Source: Spirochaetales bacterium (GTDB taxonomy: Bacteria; Spirochaetota; Spirochaetia; ARS1246). From it: 20,387 nt of DNA. A program made the position numbers and the translations under genes. Positions within the stretch are counted from its first letter, which is position 1. Every line of letters begins with the position of its first letter. Of this stretch, positions 14,413 to 20,387 are shown one piece after another. Below the pieces are notes generated by a model. The model made no database searches. It had not been told where the DNA came from and was given only the letters and a program-made list of their open reading frames with translations. The DNA lies in NCBI GenBank assembly GCA_016930115.1, contig JAFGHN010000307.1:1-20387 (forward strand), read 5' to 3'.

Positions 14413-15669
14413 TCAACCCAAACCGGGATAATCCAGCGTCGCGAAATAATCCTTTGCGGTTTCGGCCCTTCTGATCAGCTTGACGCTGCCGTCGGGTCTC
14501 AGCAACAACTCGGCGGACCTGAGTTTCCCGTTGTAGTTGAACCCCATCGCATGCCCGTGGGCGCCGGTATTGTGGATTACCACCAGATCACCCACCTCAA
14601 TTTCAGGGAGTTTCCTGTCTATGGCAAACTTGTCGTTGTTCTCGCAGAGCGAACCGGTTACGTCGTAGACGTGATCGACCGGCGCATCCTCTTTGCCGAG
14701 CACCGTGATGTGATGGTGGGCGCCGTACATCGCGGGGCGCATGAGGTTCGCCATGCTCGCGTCCAAACCGACGAAAGTTTTGTATGTTTCTTTCTTGTGG
14801 CGGACCCGGGCAACGAGGTAGCCATACGGGCCGGTGATCACGCGCCCGCACTCCATAATCACCCTGACCGGATGGAGGCCTGACGGTCTTATCTTTGTTT
14901 CGTAGAGTTTTTCGATTCCTTGTGATACGTAGGGAATATCCACCGGCCTGTCTTCCGGTTTGTAAGGAATACCCACTCCGCCGCCGAGATTGATAAGCTC
15001 GATGTGCACGCCGGCCTTTTTGGCGGCTTCCGACGCAAGGTCGAAAAGAATCGCGGCGGTTTCGACGAAGTAATCACTGTTCAGCTCATTTGAAGCCACC
15101 ATGGTGTGGAGTCCGAAGCGCCGCACCCCCCTTGCCTTGAGGATACTGTATGCATCGATGACCTGCTCTCTCGTGAAGCCGTACTTCGCCTCTTCCGGCA
15201 CCCCGATGATCGCGTTCCCGCCTTTCAGTCGTCCGGGGTTGTACCGCACCGAGAGCATCTCCGGCAGACCCGCGTGCTTTTCGAGATAATCGATATGGCT
15301 GATATCGTCCAGGTTGATGATCGCTCCCAGCTCGCGGGCCTTCACAAACTCCTCGGCGGGTGTGTCGTTGGAGCTGAACATGATCTCTTCACCGGTGATC
15401 CCCGCGGCTTCCGAGAGCAGGAGCTCCGGCAGTGAAGAGCAGTCGGTTCCCATCCCTTCTTCTGCCAGTATCTCGAGGATATACGGATTGGGAAGCGCCT
15501 TCACGGCAAAATGGTTCCTGAAGCCCCCGGGCACCCAGGAAAACGCCGCCGAGAAGGCGCGGGCATTTTTCCTGATCGCCGCTTCGTCGTAGATGTGAAA
15601 AGGGGTCGGATATTTTTCAACGATTTTTTCGACTGTTTCTTTCGTAAACGGCAACTTGAGGTTCTGCAT
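14413..15669 (-). CDS. lysA: Diaminopimelate decarboxylase (LysA-type, fold III PLP)
   Basis: The product converts meso-diaminopimelate to L-lysine, the last step of lysine synthesis. The 418-residue product shows the PLP lysine in HFAVKALPNP (Lys57), INLGGGVGIPY (226-236, phosphate loop), ECGR (273-276), RPAMYGAHHHI (311-321) and the catalytic cysteine in SLCENNDKFA (Cys342). The specificity region reads GLHTMVASNE (186-195) rather than the HIGSQ of classical LysA. This is a recognised clade of annotated DAP decarboxylases, but a related basic amino acid could be the substrate. The ATG at 15669 fits the family N-terminus (LPFTKETVEKI). The TTG-started extension to 15708 is disfavoured. There is no Shine-Dalgarno. 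Confidence 0.88.
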   Translation of the reverse strand: MQNLKLPFTKETVEKIVEKYPTPFHIYDEAAIRKNARAFSAAFSWVPGGFRNHFAVKALPNPYILEILAEEGMGTDCSSLPELLLSEAAGITGEEIMFSSNDTPAEEFVKARELGAIINLDDISHIDYLEKHAGLPEMLSVRYNPGRLKGGNAIIGVPEEAKYGFTREQVIDAYSILKARGVRRFGLHTMVASNELNSDYFVETAAILFDLASEAAKKAGVHIELINLGGGVGIPYKPEDRPVDIPYVSQGIEKLYETKIRPSGLHPVRVIMECGRVITGPYGYLVARVRHKKETYKTFVGLDASMANLMRPAMYGAHHHITVLGKEDAPVDHVYDVTGSLCENNDKFAIDRKLPEIEVGDLVVIHNTGAHGHAMGFNYNGKLRSAELLLRPDGSVKLIRRAETAKDYFATLDYPGLG

Positions 15670-15679
15670 ACAGCTGTAG

Positions 15680-15708
15680 AAGCTAACCGCCGGCAGGCCT
15701 TTGGTCAA
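15680..15708 (-). promoter_or_regulatory. Candidate near-leaderless lysA promoter
   Basis: On the minus strand, TTGACC (15708-15703), 17 bases, TAGCTT (15685-15680), then ten bases to the ATG at 15669. Transcription would start about four bases before the ATG, too close for a ribosome site, and none is present. The -35 is good and the -10 is weak. Confidence 0.3.
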
Positions 15709-15746
15709 GTGCGCCGGCGCATCGGCCCGGCACGGCCATTACTCAA

Positions 15747-15775
15747 TTGACAATTCCCCGGCTATACACTTTACT
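15747..15775 (+). promoter_or_regulatory. Promoter of the amino-acid ABC transporter operon
   Basis: A perfect TTGACA (15747-15752) is followed after 17 bases by TTTACT (15770-15775, four of six). Transcription would start near 15782, giving a leader of about 29 bases that contains the GAGGAG ribosome site of the binding-protein gene. It is divergent from lysA. Confidence 0.55.
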
Positions 15776-15810
15776 TTGTTACAAAATCATTGCAAGTGAG
15801 GAGTTGCTAC

Positions 15811-16560
15811 ATGAAAAGAGGTTTGCTTATCCTGATCATCGCAGTCTTGGCGCTGTCGGTGCTTTTCGTCGGATGCAAGAAAAAAGAGGAGGCGGTCATC
15901 ACCGTCGCCACCGACGCCACCTGGCCGCCGATGGAGTATGTCGACGCGAATAAGGAAATCGTCGGATTTGATATCGATCTTCTGAATCTTGCGGCCAAAG
16001 AGGGCGGATTCACCGTAGAGTTCCGGAACACAGCGTGGGACGGCATTTTTGCCGGGCTTGCCAACGGCAACTACGACGCGGTCATCTCTTCGGTCACCAT
16101 TACCGAAGAGCGCAAGGAGACCATGGATTTTTCGGTGCCGTATATCAACGCCGGCCAGGTGCTTATCGTTCCAAGCTCCACATCCGGTGTCACGACCCTG
16201 AACGACTTGAAGGGTAAATCAGTCGGCGCCCAGATCGGCACAACCGGTTCATTCGAAATTGAGAAAGTCGACGGTGTTACGTTGAAGACCTATGACGAGC
16301 TCGGCCTTGCAATCGAAGACCTGGTAAACGGAAGGATTGCCGGCGTGGTCGCCGATACACCGATAGCGGCGGACTTTGCATTGCAGAACGAATCCTACAA
16401 GGGCAAACTGAAGATCGTCGGCGAACCGTTTACGGACGAATACTACGGCGTTGCAGTCAAGAAGGGCAACAAGGAAGTACTCGATAAGATCAACGCCGGT
16501 TTAAAAAAGGTTCTTGATGCCGGTAAGGACGAAGAGCTCAAGGACAAGTGGCTGAGGTAA
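15811..16560 (+). CDS. Polar amino-acid ABC transporter, lipoprotein solute-binding protein
   Basis: This is the extracytoplasmic receptor of a family 3 (polar amino acid) importer, 249 residues. The N-terminus is a lipoprotein signal (MKRG, hydrophobic stretch, LFVGC with Cys22, then KKKEE). The -3 residue is Phe, looser than the enterobacterial lipobox. The mature part has the family hallmarks: ATDATWPPMEYVDANKEIVGFDIDL (family signature), WDGIFAGLANGNYDAVISSVTITEERKETMDFSVPY, GKSVGAQIGTTG and the C-terminal helix. The ATG at 15811 has GAGGAG seven bases upstream. The TTG-started extension to 15790 would spoil the signal peptide. The ligand is probably a polar amino acid such as Glu, Gln, Asp, Arg or Cys, and is not specified by the sequence. 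Confidence 0.93.
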   Translation: MKRGLLILIIAVLALSVLFVGCKKKEEAVITVATDATWPPMEYVDANKEIVGFDIDLLNLAAKEGGFTVEFRNTAWDGIFAGLANGNYDAVISSVTITEERKETMDFSVPYINAGQVLIVPSSTSGVTTLNDLKGKSVGAQIGTTGSFEIEKVDGVTLKTYDELGLAIEDLVNGRIAGVVADTPIAADFALQNESYKGKLKIVGEPFTDEYYGVAVKKGNKEVLDKINAGLKKVLDAGKDEELKDKWLR

Positions 16561-17330
16561 AACAAACACGGATAGAAATATCTGACGGGGCGCTCATCCC
16601 GGACAGGAATGAGAAGTCGGTCTTTTCGGCCTGGCGGATCTCCTTCTTCGGGGCGATCGCCCTGCTCGTCATTCTCCCGATTGTCAAGCCCGATCCGTTC
16701 TGGGACATCCTCAAGTTCATACCCGATGGGATCCTCCGTACCTTTCAGGTAACCGTCTCTTCCATCGTCATTGCGCTTTTTATCGGTCTTGTCGCCGGGC
16801 TCGGGCGGATTTCACGTATTACCATCGTCAACCGCATCGCTACCGTGTACGTCGAGGTCATCCGCGGGATACCGCTGCTCGTCCAGCTTTTCTACATCTA
16901 TTACGCCCTTGGCCAGTTTTTTACCCTTCCTCCCATGGTGGCGGCGATTATCGCCATGTCCGTCTGCTACGGCGCCTATATGGGCGAGATTTTCAGGGCC
17001 GGCATTCAGTCGATACCAAAGGGGCAGATGGAGGCGGCTCTGGCGCTTGGCATGACACGGGCTCAGGCGTTACGAAAGGTTATCCTGCCCCAGACCTTCA
17101 GGGTCATCCTCCCGCCCATCGGCAACGAGTTTATTGCTCTGCTAAAGGATTCATCGCTGGTATCGATCCTTGCGGTTTCCGACCTGTTAAGGCGTGGACG
17201 GGAGTTCGCATCGGTGTCATTCCAGTATTTTGAGACGTATACGGTGGTTGCCATTGTATATCTGGTCTTTACGCTTTTTTTCTCAAAGCTGGTAGCGGCC
17301 ATGGAGAAAAGGTTGGAACGCGGTGGCTGA
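16548..17330 (+). CDS. Polar amino-acid ABC transporter permease
   Basis: This is the inner-membrane subunit of the same importer, HisM/GlnP family, 260 residues. Hydrophobic segments lie near 31-47, 62-85, 108-125, 129-147, 187-208 and 229-250. The cytoplasmic coupling (EAA) loop is clear: EIFRAGIQSIPKGQMEAALALGM, followed by LPQTFRVILPPIGNEFIALLKDSSL. The start is GTG at 16548, overlapping the binding-protein gene by 13 bases, with AAGGA just upstream. The N-terminal cytoplasmic extension of about 30 residues is longer than in GlnP. One permease gene is present, so the channel is presumably a homodimer. Confidence 0.94.
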   Translation: MAEVKQTRIEISDGALIPDRNEKSVFSAWRISFFGAIALLVILPIVKPDPFWDILKFIPDGILRTFQVTVSSIVIALFIGLVAGLGRISRITIVNRIATVYVEVIRGIPLLVQLFYIYYALGQFFTLPPMVAAIIAMSVCYGAYMGEIFRAGIQSIPKGQMEAALALGMTRAQALRKVILPQTFRVILPPIGNEFIALLKDSSLVSILAVSDLLRRGREFASVSFQYFETYTVVAIVYLVFTLFFSKLVAAMEKRLERGG

Positions 17331-18066
17331 AAGCGCAAACAAACGTGTAAGGATTATAGACGTCAGCAAATACTTCGGCGACGTGCAGGCGGTTCGAAAT
17401 GCAAACGTGGAGGTGGCCGAAGGCGAGGTCGTGCTCATCATCGGCCCTTCAGGGAGCGGCAAAAGCACTCTTCTCCGCTGCGTCAACCGGCTTGAGACGT
17501 TGAGCGCCGGCGATATCTGGATTGACGATATCCATGCGAGCCATTCAAAGTCGGACATCAGACGCATCAGGGAGGAGGTGGGGATGGTGTTTCAGAGCTT
17601 CAATCTCTTCTCCCATCTTACCGCCCTTGGGAATATCACCCTTGCGCCAAGGACCGTGAAAAAACTCTCCCGTGAACAGGCGGAAGCGGATGCTCGAAGG
17701 CTGCTCAAGCGTGTGGGTCTCTCCGACAAGGAGGCTTCCTATCCGGGCCAGTTGTCCGGCGGCCAGCAACAGCGGGTTGCCATCGCACGCGCGCTGGCGA
17801 TGAACCCGAAAGTCATGCTGTTCGACGAACCTACCTCCGCTCTTGATCCTGAGATGATCAAGGAGGTTCTGGATGTCATGCTCGACCTGGCACGGGAGGG
17901 CATGACGATGCTGGTGGTCTCCCACGAAATGGGGTTTGCCAAGGCGGCGGCAGACAAGGTGATTTTCATGGACCAGGGCGAAGTGCTGGAAATCGGGACG
18001 CCGGCCGAAATTTTTGAAAATCCGCGGGAGGAGCGGACAAAGCGGTTCCTCGAGCATATCCTCTGA
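17323..18066 (+). CDS. Polar amino-acid ABC transporter ATPase (GlnQ-like)
   Basis: This 247-residue nucleotide-binding subunit powers the importer. All motifs are intact: Walker A GPSGSGKST (41-49), Q-loop Gln91 (VFQSFNLF), signature LSGGQQQR (144-151), Walker B VMLFDEP (164-170), D-loop SALD (172-175) and switch His201 (VVSHEMG). The GTG start at 17323 overlaps the permease stop by eight bases. pyrC begins three bases after the stop, so transporter and pyrC are most likely one transcript. Confidence 0.96.
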   Translation: MAESANKRVRIIDVSKYFGDVQAVRNANVEVAEGEVVLIIGPSGSGKSTLLRCVNRLETLSAGDIWIDDIHASHSKSDIRRIREEVGMVFQSFNLFSHLTALGNITLAPRTVKKLSREQAEADARRLLKRVGLSDKEASYPGQLSGGQQQRVAIARALAMNPKVMLFDEPTSALDPEMIKEVLDVMLDLAREGMTMLVVSHEMGFAKAAADKVIFMDQGEVLEIGTPAEIFENPREERTKRFLEHIL

Positions 18067-18069
18067 CCT

Positions 18070-19089
18070 ATGGCGGCCGATCTGGAACGTATCACTATCC
18101 GTCCACCTGACGACATGCATGTCCATTTGCGCCAGGGGCGGCCGATGAGACGATACGCAAGGCGGATATCCGGGTCCTTTGCCCGCGGTGTCGTCATGCC
18201 CAACCTCATCCCGCCTGTGTCAACTGAGGCCGGCCTCATCGATTATCGGAATAAGATACGCAAGGCCGCGCCGGGCTTCGAGCCGCTCGTGACTTTCAAG
18301 TTATCGCCGGGAATCGCGCCGGGCCAGGTGGCGGCGTTAAAAAATTCGGGCGCGGTTGCGGGGAAGTATTATCCTGAAGGAGTGACCACCAATTCAGAAG
18401 ACGGGATCAGAAGTGCCGATGAGGTCTACCCGATACTGGAAGCGATGGAGGGCCACGGAATCGTACTTTGCATTCACGGTGAAGACCCTTCGGCTCCGGT
18501 ACTCGAGCGGGAAGGTGTTTTTCTCTCACAATTGGAAGAATTGGTGCGGCGGTTTCCCCGTTTGAACATCGTATTGGAGCATGTCTCGACAAGGGAGGCC
18601 GTGAAACTGGTAGACAGCCTGCCGTCGACGGTCGCGGCGACGGTAACGGTCCATCATCTGCTCTTTACCCTTGAAGACATGATGGCGTCGGGTTTTTACC
18701 CGGCGCTCTACTGCAAGCCCGTTGTCAAGGGCGCGCCCGACCGGGAGGCGATACAACGTACGGTGCTCGAGGGCAATCCCAAATTTTTCTTCGGCTCGGA
18801 CAGCGCGCCGCACCCGGTATCGGCAAAACGGAACCCGCCGGTTGCGGCGGGAGTGTACTCGAGCCCGGTGGCGATGCCGCTTATCATCGACTTCTTTGAT
18901 TCTCACGGTGCTCTTGATAAGCTCGAAGATTTCGTGTCGCGCTTTGGCGCCGAGTTCTACAGCTTGCCGTTGAACGAGGGTGAGTCGGTCTGGTTCAAGG
19001 AATCCTGGACAGTTCCCGGGGTCGTTGACGGCGCTGTGCCGCTTTGCGCCGGTGAAACGCTTTTGTGGAAAAAAAGCCGCCGGTTTTAG
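18070..19089 (+). CDS. pyrC: Dihydroorotase, type II (PyrC)
   Basis: The product closes carbamoyl-aspartate to dihydroorotate in pyrimidine synthesis. It is 339 residues, typical of the short homodimeric type II enzyme. Seen: DDMHVHLR with zinc His17 and His19, AGKYYPEGVTTNS with the carboxylated Lys99, CIHGE with His136, LEHVST with His171, TVTVHHLL, and GSDSAPH with the catalytic Asp244. The ATG lies three bases after the ABC ATPase stop and lacks a strong ribosome site, consistent with coupled translation. The last codons and stop lie inside a hairpin that can terminate the opposing transcript. Confidence 0.96.
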   Translation: MAADLERITIRPPDDMHVHLRQGRPMRRYARRISGSFARGVVMPNLIPPVSTEAGLIDYRNKIRKAAPGFEPLVTFKLSPGIAPGQVAALKNSGAVAGKYYPEGVTTNSEDGIRSADEVYPILEAMEGHGIVLCIHGEDPSAPVLEREGVFLSQLEELVRRFPRLNIVLEHVSTREAVKLVDSLPSTVAATVTVHHLLFTLEDMMASGFYPALYCKPVVKGAPDREAIQRTVLEGNPKFFFGSDSAPHPVSAKRNPPVAAGVYSSPVAMPLIIDFFDSHGALDKLEDFVSRFGAEFYSLPLNEGESVWFKESWTVPGVVDGAVPLCAGETLLWKKSRRF

Positions 19090-19103
19090 TATGTCCGGCG
19101 GCT
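19069..19103 (-). terminator. Intrinsic terminator for the minus strand, inside the 3' end of pyrC
   Basis: AGCCGCCGG (19075-19083) and CCGGCGGCT (19095-19103) form a perfect nine-base-pair stem with an 11-base loop. Read on the minus strand the stem is followed by a run of T (complement of A19069-19074), a textbook rho-independent terminator for the MbfA-like gene, 122 bases after its stop. On the plus strand the hairpin embraces the pyrC stop codon but is followed by AAACACAAGG, so it is at best a weak terminator in that direction. Confidence 0.75.
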
Positions 19104-19224
19104 AAACACAAGGAGGAAGTAAGAAACTCAAACCCTTCAGTGTTAAGTCTATATCACTCGTTTTGAAAAAACAGGTTTCAGAAAAAAATAGATCGCAGGA
19201 GTCCGCCTGGTCTTCCGATCACCT
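19104..19224. other. Gene-free gap between pyrC and the MbfA-like gene
   Basis: This is an A-rich convergent spacer. It contains an orphan AGGAGG (19111-19116) with no start codon at a useful distance, and A-runs near 19164-19190. I see no RNA gene. On the minus strand it is simply the 3' untranslated region leading to the terminator. Confidence 0.4.
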
Positions 19225-20106
19225 TTATGCATCCACACCGAGTACAATTCTGATCACATATCCGATACCGAAAGAAAGTGCCGAAACCCCCAGGCTGATC
19301 GCGGCCATTTCGAGAAAACGGCGTTTGAATGAAAGGTCCTGGGCGACAGACACGTAGTAGTTGAAAATGAAGATAATCAGTATGGCTACCGATATCGTCA
19401 CCGCAAGGCAGATCAGATAATGCGCGATAAGGAGGTAGGGAAGGATGAGGAGAAAGACGGTCACGATATATGCCAACCCGGTATAGATCGACGATTTGAC
19501 CGCGTTCTTTTCTCCGCCTTCGGCTTTTGTCGACAGGTATTCCGAGGCGGCCATCGAAAAAGAGGCGGCGATTCCGGTGATGAGCCCGGCAAGCGCAATC
19601 AACCGGGTGTTCCTGAGCGCGAAGGAAAGGCCGGCCAGGGCTCCGGTAAGCTCCACCAACGCGTCATTCAGGCCGAGCACCACCGATCCGATATAGGCAA
19701 GGCCCTCCTCTTCGATCAGTCCGATGAGCGCCTGTTCGTGTTCCTCTTCGTCCTTCATCAGTTGCTCTACTCCCGGCACGGTGGAAACAAGCCTGCCATA
19801 CACTCCCTGCGCCCGTTCCTCGCCCCGTTCGAGGAGCTTGATACCGAAAGTGAGGCCGAAGAGCCGGGATATCCAGAAGAAAAAGAATATCTTCCGCCGG
19901 AAAGGTCTAACCGACGCGCCGGTGATCTTCTCCCAGAACTCGGCGTGAGATTTTTCATCCGCGGCGATCTGCTGGAGTATGTTTCTGTTGTTTTCGTCCT
20001 TGGTTTTCGCCGCCAGCCGCGTGTAAATAAGATATTCGGTCAGCTCTATCCTTTGAGCCAGGACCATGGCCTTTCTTAATGCCCGGGAATCGGTTGCGTT
20101 GTTCAT
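19225..20106 (-). CDS. Ferritin-like/VIT1-CCC1 membrane protein (MbfA-like iron transporter)
   Basis: This 293-residue two-domain protein has an N-terminal rubrerythrin-like di-iron region (1-135) with RIELTEYL, DEKSHAEFW (50-58), RGEERAQ (94-100) and DEEEHEQAL (119-127), giving the four-helix E...ExxH...E...ExxH pattern. A C-terminal VIT/CCC1 membrane domain of about five helices (138-290) includes GLNDALVELTGALAG (145-159) and SMAASEYLSTKAEGG (184-198). MbfA proteins of this architecture export iron and protect against peroxide. Orientation and metal are inferred. The frame is open to 20187, but the ATG at 20106 begins the conserved helix and the upstream residues look like leader sequence. 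A promoter-like pair ends ten bases before this ATG. Confidence 0.87.
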   Translation of the reverse strand: MNNATDSRALRKAMVLAQRIELTEYLIYTRLAAKTKDENNRNILQQIAADEKSHAEFWEKITGASVRPFRRKIFFFFWISRLFGLTFGIKLLERGEERAQGVYGRLVSTVPGVEQLMKDEEEHEQALIGLIEEEGLAYIGSVVLGLNDALVELTGALAGLSFALRNTRLIALAGLITGIAASFSMAASEYLSTKAEGGEKNAVKSSIYTGLAYIVTVFLLILPYLLIAHYLICLAVTISVAILIIFIFNYYVSVAQDLSFKRRFLEMAAISLGVSALSFGIGYVIRIVLGVDA

Positions 20107-20116
20107 TATGTTCCAG

Positions 20117-20145
20117 AGGTTAATTCGTCCGGCAAATCGAGTCAA
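20117..20145 (-). promoter_or_regulatory. Candidate near-leaderless promoter of the MbfA-like gene
   Basis: Minus strand: TTGACT (20145-20140), 17 bases, TAACCT (20122-20117), then ten bases to the ATG at 20106. The predicted leader is about four bases. The -35 is strong and the -10 matches only the outer TA...T. No iron-regulator (Fur-type) box is recognised nearby. Confidence 0.3.
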
Positions 20146-20159
20146 TGAAGCAGGCAGGC

Positions 20160-20188
20160 TTGAACGTGGGCCCGCTTTTATGTACATT
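20160..20188 (+). promoter_or_regulatory. Candidate leaderless promoter of the right-edge membrane gene
   Basis: TTGAAC (20160-20165), 17 bases, TACATT (20183-20188), then exactly six bases to the ATG at 20195. This places transcription start on the start codon. No Shine-Dalgarno is present. This geometry argues for 20195 over the in-frame ATG at 20180. Confidence 0.4.
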
Positions 20189-20194
20189 TTGATT

Positions 20195-20387
20195 ATGAAG
20201 AAAAAGATCTATTTCACCATCATCGGAATCGGGGCTGTTCTGGCAATCATCGGTTTCATTCCAGGCGGAATGTCCGGTATATGGGGGGTTCTCATTGCCG
20301 GCATTACCGGGGTACTGTACTATTTCAATACGAGGAATGAGGCGAAGGTCGCCGAACGTCTGGAAGGCGAACAAAAGCATTTCAAAC
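20195..20387 (+). CDS. Small membrane protein, partial (C-terminus beyond window)
   Basis: Sixty-four codons are visible, open to the right edge. The product begins MKKKIYFT and has two closely spaced hydrophobic segments (about residues 6-23 and 28-44) joined by a short PGGMSG turn, a helical hairpin in the inner membrane. A charged, probably cytoplasmic segment (NTRNEAKVAERLEGEQKHFK) follows. The continuation may be coiled-coil or a soluble domain outside the window. No family is recognised. The start is ambiguous between 20195 and an in-frame ATG at 20180; the promoter geometry favours 20195. It is divergent from the MbfA-like gene. Confidence 0.65.
   Translation, partial: MKKKIYFTIIGIGAVLAIIGFIPGGMSGIWGVLIAGITGVLYYFNTRNEAKVAERLEGEQKHFK

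Noticed and set aside
14383..14428. Seven-base inverted repeat spanning the ends of the EIIA and lysA genes
   Set aside because: Short stem with a 32-base loop and no T-run; could arise by chance.
15711..15720. GCGCCGGCGC ten-base palindrome upstream of lysA
   Set aside because: Short GC palindromes are expected at this base composition; no second copy or spacing suggests an operator.
19111..19116. AGGAGG ribosome-site-like sequence after pyrC
   Set aside because: No start codon at a suitable distance on the plus strand and no supported gene follows.

Overview
This window reads as a chromosomal segment of a Gram-negative, moderately GC-rich bacterium. Signs of an outer membrane are a lipid-A-type acyltransferase, a signal-peptide beta-barrel-like protein, and a lipoprotein solute-binding protein whose relaxed lipobox would suit a spirochaete or similar phylum. 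The phylum assignment is a low-confidence inference. I see no tRNA, rRNA, CRISPR array, phage gene or insertion sequence.

Layout. (1) 1-6053, minus strand, transcribed right to left: an enolase-superfamily enzyme, a TtcA-like PP-loop protein, an HD-GYP phosphodiesterase with GAF and V4R-like sensor regions, an M28 metallopeptidase and, after a 104-base gap, a LpxL-like acyltransferase cut by the window edge. The first four are overlapping, abutting or closely spaced. (2) 6183-8107, plus strand: msrB and tag (oxidation and alkylation damage repair, overlapping by 8 bases), then a secreted beta-rich protein with its own promoter. (3) 8247-9656, plus: a GlcD-type FAD oxidase, ending against a GC-rich hairpin shared with the convergent next unit. 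(4) 9699-13706, minus: a purS-purL fusion, purQ and a small [2Fe-2S] ferredoxin, tightly coupled. (5) 13908-14396, plus: a stand-alone PTS EIIA/PtsN-like protein, divergent from purSL across a structured 200-base spacer. (6) 14413-15669, minus: diaminopimelate decarboxylase. (7) 15811-19089, plus: a polar amino-acid ABC transporter (binding protein, permease, ATPase) followed 3 bases later by pyrC. (8) 19225-20106, minus: an MbfA-like ferritin/VIT membrane protein whose probable terminator lies in the 3' end of pyrC. (9) From 20195, plus: a small membrane protein that runs off the window.

Most of the genes are biosynthetic or repair housekeeping. The more original material is the five-gene minus-strand cluster at the left, the ferredoxin translationally coupled to purQ, and a recurring start arrangement. 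Five genes without a Shine-Dalgarno have a TTNNNN-N17/18-TANNNT promoter-like pair placed so that transcription would begin 0-5 bases before the ATG, which suggests leaderless or near-leaderless mRNAs. No completely new system is evident from the sequence alone.
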